This document shows, piece by piece, positions 7,609 to 16,400 of a DNA stretch of 26,210 nt. A program made the position numbers and the translations under genes. The notes beneath the pieces were generated by a model, which was given only the letters and a program-made list of their open reading frames with translations, did not search any database and was not told the DNA's origin. Source of the DNA: an uncultured Dialister sp. (GTDB lineage Bacteria; Bacillota; Negativicutes; Veillonellales; Dialisteraceae); the NCBI RefSeq assembly GCF_900538805.1, contig NZ_UPZP01000024.1, positions 1-26,210 of the forward strand, in the 5' to 3' direction. Each line of letters opens with the position of its first letter. Position 1 is the first letter of the stretch.

Positions 7609-7845
7609 TTATTTTTCCCGGCCCTTTGCCTTCTCCAAAAGTTTTATGAAATGGAGTGAGATTTCATAGAGAGCAATGGCCGGCAGCGCCAGGAGGGACT
7701 GGGTGAGGATGTCCGGCGTAGGGGTAATCACCGCTGCCAGGATGAAAGCACCCAGGATGACGAATTTCCTTCCCCTTTTCAGCGTCTTTCCCTGTACCAG
7801 TCCTGCATGAATCACATGGTCTCCAAGTCGGACAGGAAACCTCAA
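7609..7845 (-). pseudogene. tatC: tatC remnant (C-terminal fragment of the Tat translocase)
   Basis: The translated stretch HAGLVQGKTLKRGRKFVILG, then AFILAAVITPTPDILTQ and LLALPAIALYEISL, closely follows the last third of TatC, the multi-spanning receptor of the twin-arginine protein export pathway (family pattern: KTLRKYRRY, AVITPPD, LLLYE). About 60-65 residues remain of the usual 240-260, covering the last two membrane helices. Everything upstream is missing: only about eight bases separate the fragment from the MFS gene's terminator hairpin, so no start region or promoter remains. A possible TTG start at 7845 lacks a convincing ribosome site. The best reading is a 5'-deleted pseudogene left after a rearrangement. 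The retained terminator at 7549-7582 is probably the original tat terminator. Confidence 0.72.
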
Positions 7846-7849
7846 ACAA

Positions 7850-7894
7850 AAGGAGCTCTGAAGAAATGATTTTCACGTCTTCAGCGCTCTTTTT
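7850..7894. terminator. terminator behind the MFS gene
   Basis: A 12-bp stem with one mismatch (GAGCTCTGAAGA, 7853-7864; TCTTCAGCGCTC, 7878-7889). TTTTT follows on the plus side and CTTTTGTTTG on the minus side. It lies 13 bases behind the MFS stop and directly abuts the tatC remnant. Confidence 0.8.
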
Positions 7895-7906
7895 GCATGT
7901 CCAAAA

Positions 7907-9073
7907 TCAGGAAAGGCTTCTTCTCCAGAAGAAATAGTACGCAAGGCCCAGGAGAGAAGAAGCCAGGCAGATGACGCCGTACATGAAGGGATAGCCGAAG
8001 GCATTGGCTGCCATGCCCAATAGGGTTGCCGCCAGACCTACGGAAATATCCAGGGACCAGAAATAGGTGGAGGTTGCCACCCCTGCCCGGGACGGCGGCG
8101 CACTCTGCACCGCCAGTGTCTGGAAAGCCGGCGCCAGAGCGCCAAATCCGATGCCCAGCACCGCCGCCGAAAGGAGAAGGAGCGGCAGATTTCCTGCCTG
8201 GCTGAACAGGATGAAGCCCAGAGAGAAAAAGGCAAATCCCGGATACACCGTGGCATTGGGGCCGTGGTGATCAAAGAGATATCCCACAAAGGGCCGTGTC
8301 ACCACAATGACCAGGGCAAACACCAGGAAAAACAGGCTGGTGCTGCCGCCCATGCCCAGACTTCTGGTATACATGGGAATAAAAGTAAGCACCCCGCCGT
8401 AGGCAAAAAACACAAGGCCTCCCAGAATAACGGAAGGAAAGGCCCTTTTTTCTATGAAATCGCCGATATGGAAGCCCTTCCGCTTTTTTCCATCCGGAAG
8501 GATGACTTCATCGGGCAGCTTCTTCCCATTTCCTGCCGCCAGCGCTCCCAGCGCCAGGAGGGCCAGGAAAACAAAAAGGGGATGGGCGCCCAGATAATCC
8601 ATAATGAGAAGCCCCACCAGAGGGCCGATGACCATGGCCATATTGCCGCTCACCGCAAAATAACCGATGCCTTCCCCCTTGCACCGCCGGGGCAGAACCA
8701 GTGCCGCCATGGCCGCCGACGCCGTGGTGCCAATAGCAAAGACGGCACCATGAATCAAACGGAGGAACCATACCACATGAAGGCCGGAAGCAAAATAGAA
8801 ACCGGCCATAAGAAGGAAAAAGACGAGAGACGCTCCCAGGAGGAGCTTCTGTTTATTCACGCTGTCAATAATCCGACCAGCCACAGGGCGGCAGAGCACA
8901 GTGCCGATCTGGAAGCAGGTCATAGCCATGCCCGCCTCCCACTGCCCCTTCCCTAAATCATCCATGATAAACACAGGAAGGGCGGTAAGCAATATGTATT
9001 GGGACATAAAATAAAATAAATTCGTGAGCCCCATTCCCACGAATTCTCGGGTCCAGATTTTATTTTCAGACAT
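7907..9073 (-). CDS. MFS transporter
   Basis: This 388-residue protein has about twelve hydrophobic segments and fits the Major Facilitator Superfamily, proton-coupled or facilitated transporters of the inner membrane. Family features include GKGQWEAGMAMTCFQIGTVLCRPVAGRIID near residues 41-70, with the conserved loop 2-3 pattern (RPVAGRIID), and a similar repeat in the second half (VVTRPFVGYLFD near 260). The N-terminal sequence resembles drug or sugar exporter groups rather than nutrient symporters, but the substrate cannot be read from sequence. AAAGG lies upstream of the ATG at 9073. It is transcribed alone, divergent from addB across a 500-base gap filled by composite-repeat copy 3. Confidence 0.92.
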   Translation of the reverse strand: MSENKIWTREFVGMGLTNLFYFMSQYILLTALPVFIMDDLGKGQWEAGMAMTCFQIGTVLCRPVAGRIIDSVNKQKLLLGASLVFFLLMAGFYFASGLHVVWFLRLIHGAVFAIGTTASAAMAALVLPRRCKGEGIGYFAVSGNMAMVIGPLVGLLIMDYLGAHPLFVFLALLALGALAAGNGKKLPDEVILPDGKKRKGFHIGDFIEKRAFPSVILGGLVFFAYGGVLTFIPMYTRSLGMGGSTSLFFLVFALVIVVTRPFVGYLFDHHGPNATVYPGFAFFSLGFILFSQAGNLPLLLLSAAVLGIGFGALAPAFQTLAVQSAPPSRAGVATSTYFWSLDISVGLAATLLGMAANAFGYPFMYGVICLASSLLGLAYYFFWRRSLS

Positions 9074-9125
9074 GTCATACCTTTCATTACTTACTATAGA
9101 GAAACATATCTATTGTATCACAAAG

Positions 9126-9496
9126 GGGGCGGCTTTGCCGCCCCAGGTTCAAAAGGGAAGGTTGACGGCCCTGCGGGCCGAAGGTTCTAAGGGTTCTTAA
9201 GTTTGACGCGCCTATTGGCGCGAAGGTTGTGGTATCGCCCTAAGGAAGCGCTGATTATAAAGTCAGCGTTACGTGACTTGCCTCCCCCATCTATGGGGGA
9301 GGGGGACCGCGTGAGCGGTGGAGGGGGATGGCTGCAGTGCAGCCATTCGCCCGCCGGATACAGTCATTCTGACCCCGGGCGAAGAATCTTGGTACATGCC
9401 GATAGTGACGCCAACCAGTTCACCTGTCCACCAGCTCACTAACCCATACCGGTCGGCGGACAGCGGAAAGCGGATAGCGGATAGCGGACAGCCGTC
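9126..9496 (+). repeat. composite repeat, copy 3
   Basis: This fills the gap between the MFS start and the addB promoter. Modules: hairpin GGGGCGGC-TTT-GCCGCCCC (9126-9144); a decayed GGTTC-rich zone with two more hairpins, CGGCCC-TGC-GGGCCG (9166-9180) and CGCGCC-TATT-GGCGCG (9207-9222), each framed by GTTGA/GTTTGA and AAGGTT; the CAGCGTTACGTGACTT motif (9264-9279); hairpin CCTCCCCCAT / ATGGGGGAGG (9281-9302); hairpin ACCGC-GTGA-GCGGT (9306-9319); palindrome ATGGCTGCA-G-TGCAGCCAT (9328-9346); the GTCATTCTGA..GAAGAATC motif (9363-9388); four 8-bp units (9415-9446); and five 7-bp units GCGGAYA (9456-9490). Bases 9264-9357 match 17397-17490 at 93 of 94 positions. The 8-bp and 7-bp arrays are in swapped order here. 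Confidence 0.85.
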
Positions 9497-9529
9497 TGAA
9501 ATCTATCGTCTACCATCTTCCATCTATAG

Positions 9530-9535
9530 TATAAT
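9530..9535 (+). promoter_or_regulatory. -10 box, addB
   Basis: A consensus TATAAT about 38 bases before the addB start, inside TATAGTATAATAAAG. No good -35 hexamer is found at the expected place (around 9506-9513), so only the -10 is supported. It lies just outside composite-repeat copy 3. Confidence 0.5.
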
Positions 9536-9572
9536 AAAGCTGTCATATAGAGCTTTGGAAAGGATGGATACC

Positions 9573-12500
9573 ATGGGACTTCATTTCATATTCGGCCGCG
9601 CCGGCACGGGGAAAACAGAGCGGTGCTGCCGGGAAATCAGGGAATATGTGGCAGGACATCCGGAGCGGAAGGCCTTTCTTCTGGTGCCGGACCAGGGCAC
9701 CTACACGGCGGAGTACCGGCTGGCGGAATCCTTCCCGGAGAAGGGCTTCACCAATGTAACGGTGTGCGGTTTTTCCCGTCTGGCTTACCGCGTATTCCAG
9801 GAGCTCCACTCTCCTGTGAGCGATGCCCTGTCTCCTTTGGGGCAGCAGATTATCCTGCGCCGCCTTTTGGAAGAAAATAAGGGACATCTCAAAATGATTA
9901 TGAAAGCCGCATCCCAGCCCCACTTTTCAGAGGAGCTCACCGGCTTTTTCCACCAGCTGGATATGTTCTGCGTATCGGAAGAGGATTTGGAAAATGCCGC
10001 CGCAGCCCAGGGAGACAGCCCGCTGGGGCGGAAGATGGCGGACCTCGCCCTCCTGTACCGTGCCTACCACCGCTACCTGAAGGACCATTTCGACTACCAG
10101 GGAAGCCTTTTCGACCTGCTGGCCCGGGAAATTCCAAAGTCCCCCACCCTTTCTTCCTCCCGCATCTGGATTGACGGGTTCAACGGCATGGCGCCCCAGA
10201 AAATCCACATCGTCTACGCCCTTCTTCACACGGCAGAGGAGGTCACCATGACCCTGCAGATGGACCGGCCTGAAGAAGCGGTGATGAACCCCAATTTCTC
10301 CCGTCCCTTCCATCTCTTCTCCCTCCTTTCTGCGGAAGAGCGCCATTTCTCATCGGTCACTCTGTCCGAGGACTGCCGTTTTTCCTCTCCTCACCTGAAA
10401 GCCGTGGCCCGCTCGTTCTTCAACCGGCGCCCTGAACGCTGCTGCCTTCCCAAAGCGGAAAATCCGGTTCCCGACGAAGGACTTCATCTCATCACCGCCT
10501 CACACCGGGCGGAGGAAGTGGATTTCATCTCCCGAACCATTCTGTCCCTGGTGCGGGACCGCCACCTCCGCTTCCGGGACATTCTGGTGCTTCTCAGAAA
10601 TCCGGAGGACTACGTCGATGCATTTGAGCGGTCCTTCAAGCGCTATGAAATCCCCGGTTTCATCGACCGCAAACATCCCATGAACAACCATCCCCTGGTG
10701 GTGCTTCTCAGCAGCCTGGTCCGCTTCCTCACGTCCGAATGCAGCCGAAAAAACAGCGGCTGGCAGCGGGAAACCATTTTCCGCATGCTGAAAACCTTCC
10801 TCCTGCCGGAATGGAAGGAAGAAGACGTGGACCGGCTGGAAAACTATGTGCTCTCCCACGGCATCCGTCCCTGGCAGTACCATGAGCCATGGGAATTCCG
10901 TACTTACCGGGATTTGGACGCACCGGCGCCACCCCTTTCCGAAAAGGAGCAGGCAGAACTCATAGAGGCCAACGAATGGCGCAGGCGCCTTACCACTATG
11001 CTGGACGGGCTGGCGGAAAAATGGAGCCAAAGGCCAAGGGTCAAAGACCGGTGCCGCCTCCTGTACCAGTGGATGATGGATGAAAAGATACCGGACACCC
11101 TGTGCGCCATGGATGAAGGAGAAGTGCTCCACACCAACCTTCGCCCCCACCTGCAGGTATGGAAAAAGATTCTTTCCCTCCTGGATGAAATCGTCCACAC
11201 CGCCGGCGATGATGAAATTTCAGAAAAGAATTTCCTCTCCATCTTTGAAGACGGCCTTTCCGCCCTCACCTACTCCACCATTCCTCCCACCCTGGACCAT
11301 GTGACCGTCACCGGTATGGACAGAGGTTATGCCATGGAAGCGGATGCCGTCTTCATTCCCGGCGCGGTGGAAGGGGAATTTCCCCGCCGCGTGGAAGAGG
11401 GAGGCTTCTTCACGGAACTGGAACGGCAGAAGATTTTCAAAGACAGCCGCCTCATTTTCGGCGAAAGCCTTTTGGAAGAGGTGCACAAGGAGCAGTTTTT
11501 CACGTACCTCGCCCTCACCAGAGCGAAGAAAGCCCTCTACATCACCATGCCCTCCGTAAACGACGACCATAATGACACGGAGCCTTCCTTCCTCATTTCC
11601 CAGCTCCGCCGCCTGGGCTATGCTTCCGAAGAGCGCGCCCTTGCGCCGGAGGACAGGGAAACGGACCACACCTATTTCGCCAATCCCCGGCAGGCCCTCT
11701 CCCTGCTTCCCGCCATACTCCGGGAAAAAATGCCGGAAGAAAACTCCCCCTGGGCCGGCCTGGTGCGCTGGGCAAAGGACAGAGGCTATGAAAATGACAT
11801 CACCGACGCCCTTTCCGGTTTCCGGTATAAAAACGAAGCACCGCCGCTTCCGGGAGAGCTGGCGGAGAGGCTCTTCAAACCGGGAGGCCGCTTCTTCGGC
11901 TCCGTCACCCGCTTTGAAAGCTACCGACGCTGCCCCTTCATGTACTTTGTCCGCTACGGCCTTAAAATAGACAAGCGGGACGAAGGGGAAATGGAATCTC
12001 TCGATTTCGGCAATTACCTTCATGCCGGGCTTCATCAGTTCGGCGAAGCCCTGTCGGGCCAAAAGAAGCAGTGGCGTGACGCCACGGACGAAGATATACA
12101 GAACCTTTCCGAAACCATTGCCTCCCGCCTGGCCCCCAAGGTTCGATACGGTGCCCTCCACGCCGACGGTGCCTCCCGCTATACGGAAAGGGCACTGAAC
12201 GAAACATTCCGCCGTTCCCTCACGGCCCTTCGCAAATGGAGCCAAAACAGCTCCTTTGACACCAAAGCATTGGAAAAGGAATTCTACCTCCACCTCTCAG
12301 GAGAAAAGGACACCTTCACCTTAAACGGCAAAATCGACCGTATCGACAGCGACGGCAGGGCCGTAGCCATTTTCGACTACAAAACAGGAAACACCACCGC
12401 CACATTGCAGGAAGCAGTGGCGGGGCTGAAGCTCCAGCTTCTTACCTACCTTCTGGACGTGGAAGAAGAAGGGGGCGAAGGCCTCCTTCCCGCCGCCCTC

Positions 12501-13031
12501 ATGTACATCTACCTCTCCGGCGACATCAAGAGCCTCCCCGCCGTACCGCCGGGAGGAACGCCGCCGGTGAAGGACAGGGACAGTACCTCCGGCTGGATTC
12601 TCTCCGACGCCGACACGGTGCGCCGCCTGGACAGCGCCGCCGGAGAAGAGGACTCCTTCCTTCCCGTGAAATTTACGACAAAGGGCGCCCTCACCCAGAC
12701 CGCCTCCACCCTTTCCGCCGACGATTTCAAAAACCTTCTCACCATCGTGAAACGGAAACTACTGGAAATCTACCACCGCATGGAGAAAGGAAATATTCCC
12801 ATCCGCCCGGTGCGCTACAGGAACCAGGTCCCCTGCACCTACTGCCCCTACCACGCCATCTGCCGCTTCGACCCCAAAGGTGAAGGCGAAAGCTACGACT
12901 ACGTAAACCTTCCCACCGATAGAGAGCTGAAAAAGCAGCTGGCGGAAATGGCTGAGGACAGGCCCGAAGGGCCTGCAGGTTCAGAGGGTTCAAAAGGTTC
13001 AAAGGGTTCAGAGGGGAAGGTATCGCCCTAA
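9573..13031 (+). CDS. addB: AddB (RexB) subunit of the AddAB helicase-nuclease
   Basis: AddB pairs with AddA to process double-strand DNA breaks for RecA-dependent repair and to degrade linear foreign DNA. The start is ATG at 9573, nine bases behind AAGGA; an ATG at 9564 is too close to that site. The length is 1152 residues, normal for the family. GRAGTGKT (8-15) is the AddB P-loop. The C-terminal RecB-type nuclease domain has DYKTGN, with Asp935 and Lys937. The iron-sulfur staple is complete: Cys787 (YRRCPF) and Cys1088, 1091 and 1097 (CTYCPYHAIC). The last 22 or so residues (from 1131) include GSEGSKGSKGSEG, encoded by the 9-bp array of composite-repeat copy 4. The stop TAA lies in the loop of a repeat hairpin, so the normal C-terminus has been replaced or extended. 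addA follows after 417 bases. Confidence 0.95.
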   Translation: MGLHFIFGRAGTGKTERCCREIREYVAGHPERKAFLLVPDQGTYTAEYRLAESFPEKGFTNVTVCGFSRLAYRVFQELHSPVSDALSPLGQQIILRRLLEENKGHLKMIMKAASQPHFSEELTGFFHQLDMFCVSEEDLENAAAAQGDSPLGRKMADLALLYRAYHRYLKDHFDYQGSLFDLLAREIPKSPTLSSSRIWIDGFNGMAPQKIHIVYALLHTAEEVTMTLQMDRPEEAVMNPNFSRPFHLFSLLSAEERHFSSVTLSEDCRFSSPHLKAVARSFFNRRPERCCLPKAENPVPDEGLHLITASHRAEEVDFISRTILSLVRDRHLRFRDILVLLRNPEDYVDAFERSFKRYEIPGFIDRKHPMNNHPLVVLLSSLVRFLTSECSRKNSGWQRETIFRMLKTFLLPEWKEEDVDRLENYVLSHGIRPWQYHEPWEFRTYRDLDAPAPPLSEKEQAELIEANEWRRRLTTMLDGLAEKWSQRPRVKDRCRLLYQWMMDEKIPDTLCAMDEGEVLHTNLRPHLQVWKKILSLLDEIVHTAGDDEISEKNFLSIFEDGLSALTYSTIPPTLDHVTVTGMDRGYAMEADAVFIPGAVEGEFPRRVEEGGFFTELERQKIFKDSRLIFGESLLEEVHKEQFFTYLALTRAKKALYITMPSVNDDHNDTEPSFLISQLRRLGYASEERALAPEDRETDHTYFANPRQALSLLPAILREKMPEENSPWAGLVRWAKDRGYENDITDALSGFRYKNEAPPLPGELAERLFKPGGRFFGSVTRFESYRRCPFMYFVRYGLKIDKRDEGEMESLDFGNYLHAGLHQFGEALSGQKKQWRDATDEDIQNLSETIASRLAPKVRYGALHADGASRYTERALNETFRRSLTALRKWSQNSSFDTKALEKEFYLHLSGEKDTFTLNGKIDRIDSDGRAVAIFDYKTGNTTATLQEAVAGLKLQLLTYLLDVEEEGGEGLLPAALMYIYLSGDIKSLPAVPPGGTPPVKDRDSTSGWILSDADTVRRLDSAAGEEDSFLPVKFTTKGALTQTASTLSADDFKNLLTIVKRKLLEIYHRMEKGNIPIRPVRYRNQVPCTYCPYHAICRFDPKGEGESYDYVNLPTDRELKKQLAEMAEDRPEGPAGSEGSKGSKGSEGKVSP

Positions 13032-13428
13032 CGGGCGATGAGTTTTAAACGCCGCTCCGCGGCGGACGTTACGGCTTTTCCTCCCCGCCGGGGTCGTCAT
13101 TCTGAGCGAAGCGAAGAATCGCCGGTCGACCAACCAAAAGGAAAGCGATTCTAAATTTCTCGTTTCCCCTTGAGGGGAAGTGCCACGAAGTGGCAAAAGG
13201 GTGTACGAGGATAAGAATAACAATGTTGCTACATTTCTGTTCTACGCAGGGCCAACTTTGGTCGACTCGCGCATTCTATGCAGAATGCGCGCAGTACTCG
13301 AAGCATATGAGACAATCGTCAGTAAATACCAGTCAGCGGGGAGCCGGGAGCCGGAAGACGACAGCCCCCTCACTGTCCCACTGTCCCACTATCCCACCAG
13401 CCCACTAGCACACCAGCACACTAATCCC
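12959..13428 (+). repeat. composite repeat, copy 4 (overlaps the addB 3' end)
   Basis: Modules: hairpin CAGGCCC-GAA-GGGCCTG (12959-12975) and a 9-bp array of four units (12978-13013), identical to 17326-17361, both inside addB. Then hairpin ATCGCCC-TAAC-GGGCGAT (13022-13039), whose loop holds the addB stop; hairpin CGCCGC-TCC-GCGGCG (13050-13064); the GTCATTCTGA..GAAGAATC motif (13096-13120); hairpin TTCCCCT / AGGGGAA (13164-13179); hairpin TGCCAC-GAA-GTGGCA (13181-13195); hairpin CGCGCATTCT-ATGC-AGAATGCGCG (13268-13291); the GAAGCATATGAGACAATCG motif (about 13300-13320, shared with 17529-17547); degenerate 7-bp units; and seven 8-bp units (13373-13428). The array ends eight bases before the addA ribosome site. 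The 417 bases between addB and addA hold nothing else. Confidence 0.85.
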
Positions 13429-13448
13429 CCACTGAAAGGAGAATAATT

Positions 13449-16400
13449 ATGAGTAATCACTGGACAAAAGAACAGGAAGAAGCCCTTTCGGTGAGGGGGA
13501 AGAATCTTCTTCTCTCCGCCGCTGCGGGCAGTGGAAAGACGGCGGTCCTCACGGAACGGATTGCCCGCCTGGTGAAGGATCCAAAGAACCATACGGACAT
13601 TAATGAGCTTCTGGTGCTCACCTTTACGAAGGCCGCCGCCAGCGAAATGAAGGCCCGTATTTCCCAGGCTCTTTCGGATGCCCTGAAGGAGGCGGACGAT
13701 GCCGACGACGAAGGGCGCATCCGCCATCTGGAGAAGCAGATTTCCCTTCTGGGAAGCGCCCAGATTTCCACGCTGGACTCCTATTTCCAGTCCATTATCC
13801 GCCAGTATTTCTACCTTCTGGACTTGGACCCAAAAACAAGGATTATTTCCGATGAGAACGAAGAGTTCCTGCTGGAGGACGATGTGCTGTCCTCCGTGCT
13901 GGAAAGATGGTATGAAAAGGGAAATCCCGACTTTCTTGATACGGTGGACCTTTTTGCGGACCGCTACCAGGACCGGGCGCTGAAGGACATGGTGCTCCGC
14001 ATTTTCCATTTCGCATCCTCCCTCCCCTTCCCGGAGGACTGGATACGGCGCCTTCCGGACAGCTACCGCATCCCTAAAAATGCCTCCATGGATGACCTTC
14101 CCTGGGATAAGCCGGTATTGGAAAAGCTCATTTCCCTTTCCGAAAAAATCATGGACTCCTACCGCCAGATATTTGCCATCATGGAAATGAATCCGGCGGC
14201 AGAGGCAGTATACAGCGAGCAGATGAGCGGCGAATACGCCTATTTCTCCACCCTTTCCTCCATGAAAAGCTGGAAGGACTGGTTCCGCCTGCCCTCCTTT
14301 GCCTTTGCTCGACTGAAGGGCATGAGCAAGGCCCAGGCAGAAGCCTTTCATTTTGCCAAATCCGCAGACTTCACCAATTCAGAGGATGCGGAAACCATCA
14401 AGAACCTTCGTGAAAGCGCTAAGAAGCTGTGGCAGAAGGAAATCGCCCCCTTCGCCCAGATACCGGAAAAGCAGTGGATAGAAGAAACGGCGGCCATGCT
14501 TCCCACGGTCACCGTCCTTTCCCGCCTTGCCCTTGATTTCTCCGCCGCCCTGAAGAGTCGAAAGAAACAGGAAGGCCTTATGGATTTCAATGACATGGAA
14601 CATTACGCCCTGGACATCCTGCTGGACCGGGACAATCCTGCCTTCACGCCGGAAAAGGCAGCTTCCTTCCCCTCTGCCGCTGCCCTGTCCATCCGCAGCC
14701 GGTTCAAGGAAGTGATGATTGATGAATACCAGGACACCAACGGCGTGCAGGAGCTCATCACCACCCTGGTATCTACCGGAAATAACCGCTTCATGGTAGG
14801 CGACATTAAGCAGAGCATTTACCGCTTCCGTCAGGCGGACCCCACCATTTTCCTTGAAAAATACCATGAATATTCCCTGGAAAAGGATGCCCCCTCCCAC
14901 CGCATCGACTTGAACCGCAATTTCCGAAGCGACGCCGCCATTCTTTCCTCCATCAATTTCATCTTCCGCCAGATGATGACTAGAAAAACCCTGGAACTGG
15001 ACTACGGAGACGCGGAAGCCCTCTACGCCGGCCGTCATGAAGAAAAGAGGCCCTCCGCCTACGTGGGCGGCAGCGTTTCCATAGACCTCATCGACCGAAA
15101 GGACATGGAGGAAGCGGATGTTTCCGACGATGTGAAGGACATGGAAAACATGGCCCTGGAAGGACGCCTCATTGCCCGCCGCATCCATGAAATGATGGAC
15201 GGCGGCATGGTAATGGAAAAGAGCGGTACCTTCCGGCCCATGAAATACGGGGATATTGTCATCCTTCTCCGTTCCATTGCAGGCAAAGGGCCCCAGCTCA
15301 TGAAGGTGCTGGAGGAAAACCACATTCCCGCCGTTTCCGACAAGGAAGAGGATTTCATGGAAAATGGAGAAGTGGAAATCCTGTGGGCCCTCCTGAAAAT
15401 TCTGGACAACCCGCGGCAGGACCTGGCCCTGGCTGCGGTGCTCCGCTCCTACTTCGTAGGGCTGGATGAAAAGGACCTCACCCTTCTGTATCTGGAAAAG
15501 GCAGACCTGTGCGAAACAGACCTATGGTCCGTCCTTCCATCCACCGTCCTTTCGGAAGAAAAGGAAAAGAAACTCCGCCGCTTCCTTACCCTCTACAGGG
15601 ACTGGCGGAAAAACGCCATGCGTGACGGCACGGCGCCCCTTCTTCGCCGCATTCTGGGAGATACGGACTACCTCACCTATGTATCCGGCCTCTCCGGCGG
15701 TGCCTGGCGGGCGGGGCACATCCTTTCCTTCTACCATCTGGCCCTGGAGCGGGACAGCGCCCCCAAAAGCGGGCTCTACTCCTTTCTGAACTACCTGTCC
15801 CAGCTGAAAAAGGAGAAGAAATCCTTCAAAGCCCAGACCGTTTCCTCGATTCCTGACTCCGTCCACATCATGACTATCCACAAGAGCAAGGGCCTTGAAT
15901 TTCCGGTGGTCTTTCTGGCGGACGCCCAGAAGGAATTCAACCTCCGGGACACCTGGCAGACCGCCATCTGCCACAAAGACCTGGGCCTTGGCATCCAGTA
16001 CTACGACAAGAAAAATAAAGTCCGCTGGCCCAGCCTCTACTGGTACGCCCTCCGGGAAGCGTCCCGAAGGGAAAATATGGCAGAAGAGGCCCGCCTTCTC
16101 TACGTGGCCATGACACGGGCCCGGGACAAACTCTTCATCACGGCCATCAAAAAGGACGCCGCTGCTGAGCTGGACCGCTGGACCACCTCCCTCGCCTCCG
16201 CAGGAATGGGCGAAGAGCTTTCTCCCCTTCCCGCCCACCTCATAGCCAACGCGAAATCCTTCCTCGACTGGGTCATGCCTGCCGCCCTGCATCACCGCAC
16301 CATGAAAGAGGCCTGGGATCGGGCGGGGAAAATCCCATCCTATCGGAATGACGCCCCCTCTGACCACTCCCTCTTCACCTTCTCCATCACCAGCCAGACC

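Noticed and set aside
9318..9572. Longer addB frame starting at 9318
   Set aside because: The extra 85 codons cover repeat copy 3 and lie upstream of the -10 box at 9530; ATG 9573 has a proper ribosome site.
12978..13428. Short-period arrays that could be taken for a CRISPR array
   Set aside because: Units are 7-9 bp, contiguous and without unique spacers, and no cas gene is present.
13180..13446. Small open frames between addB and addA
   Set aside because: They translate repeat modules and 8-bp units and lack start signals; they are by-products of the repeat.
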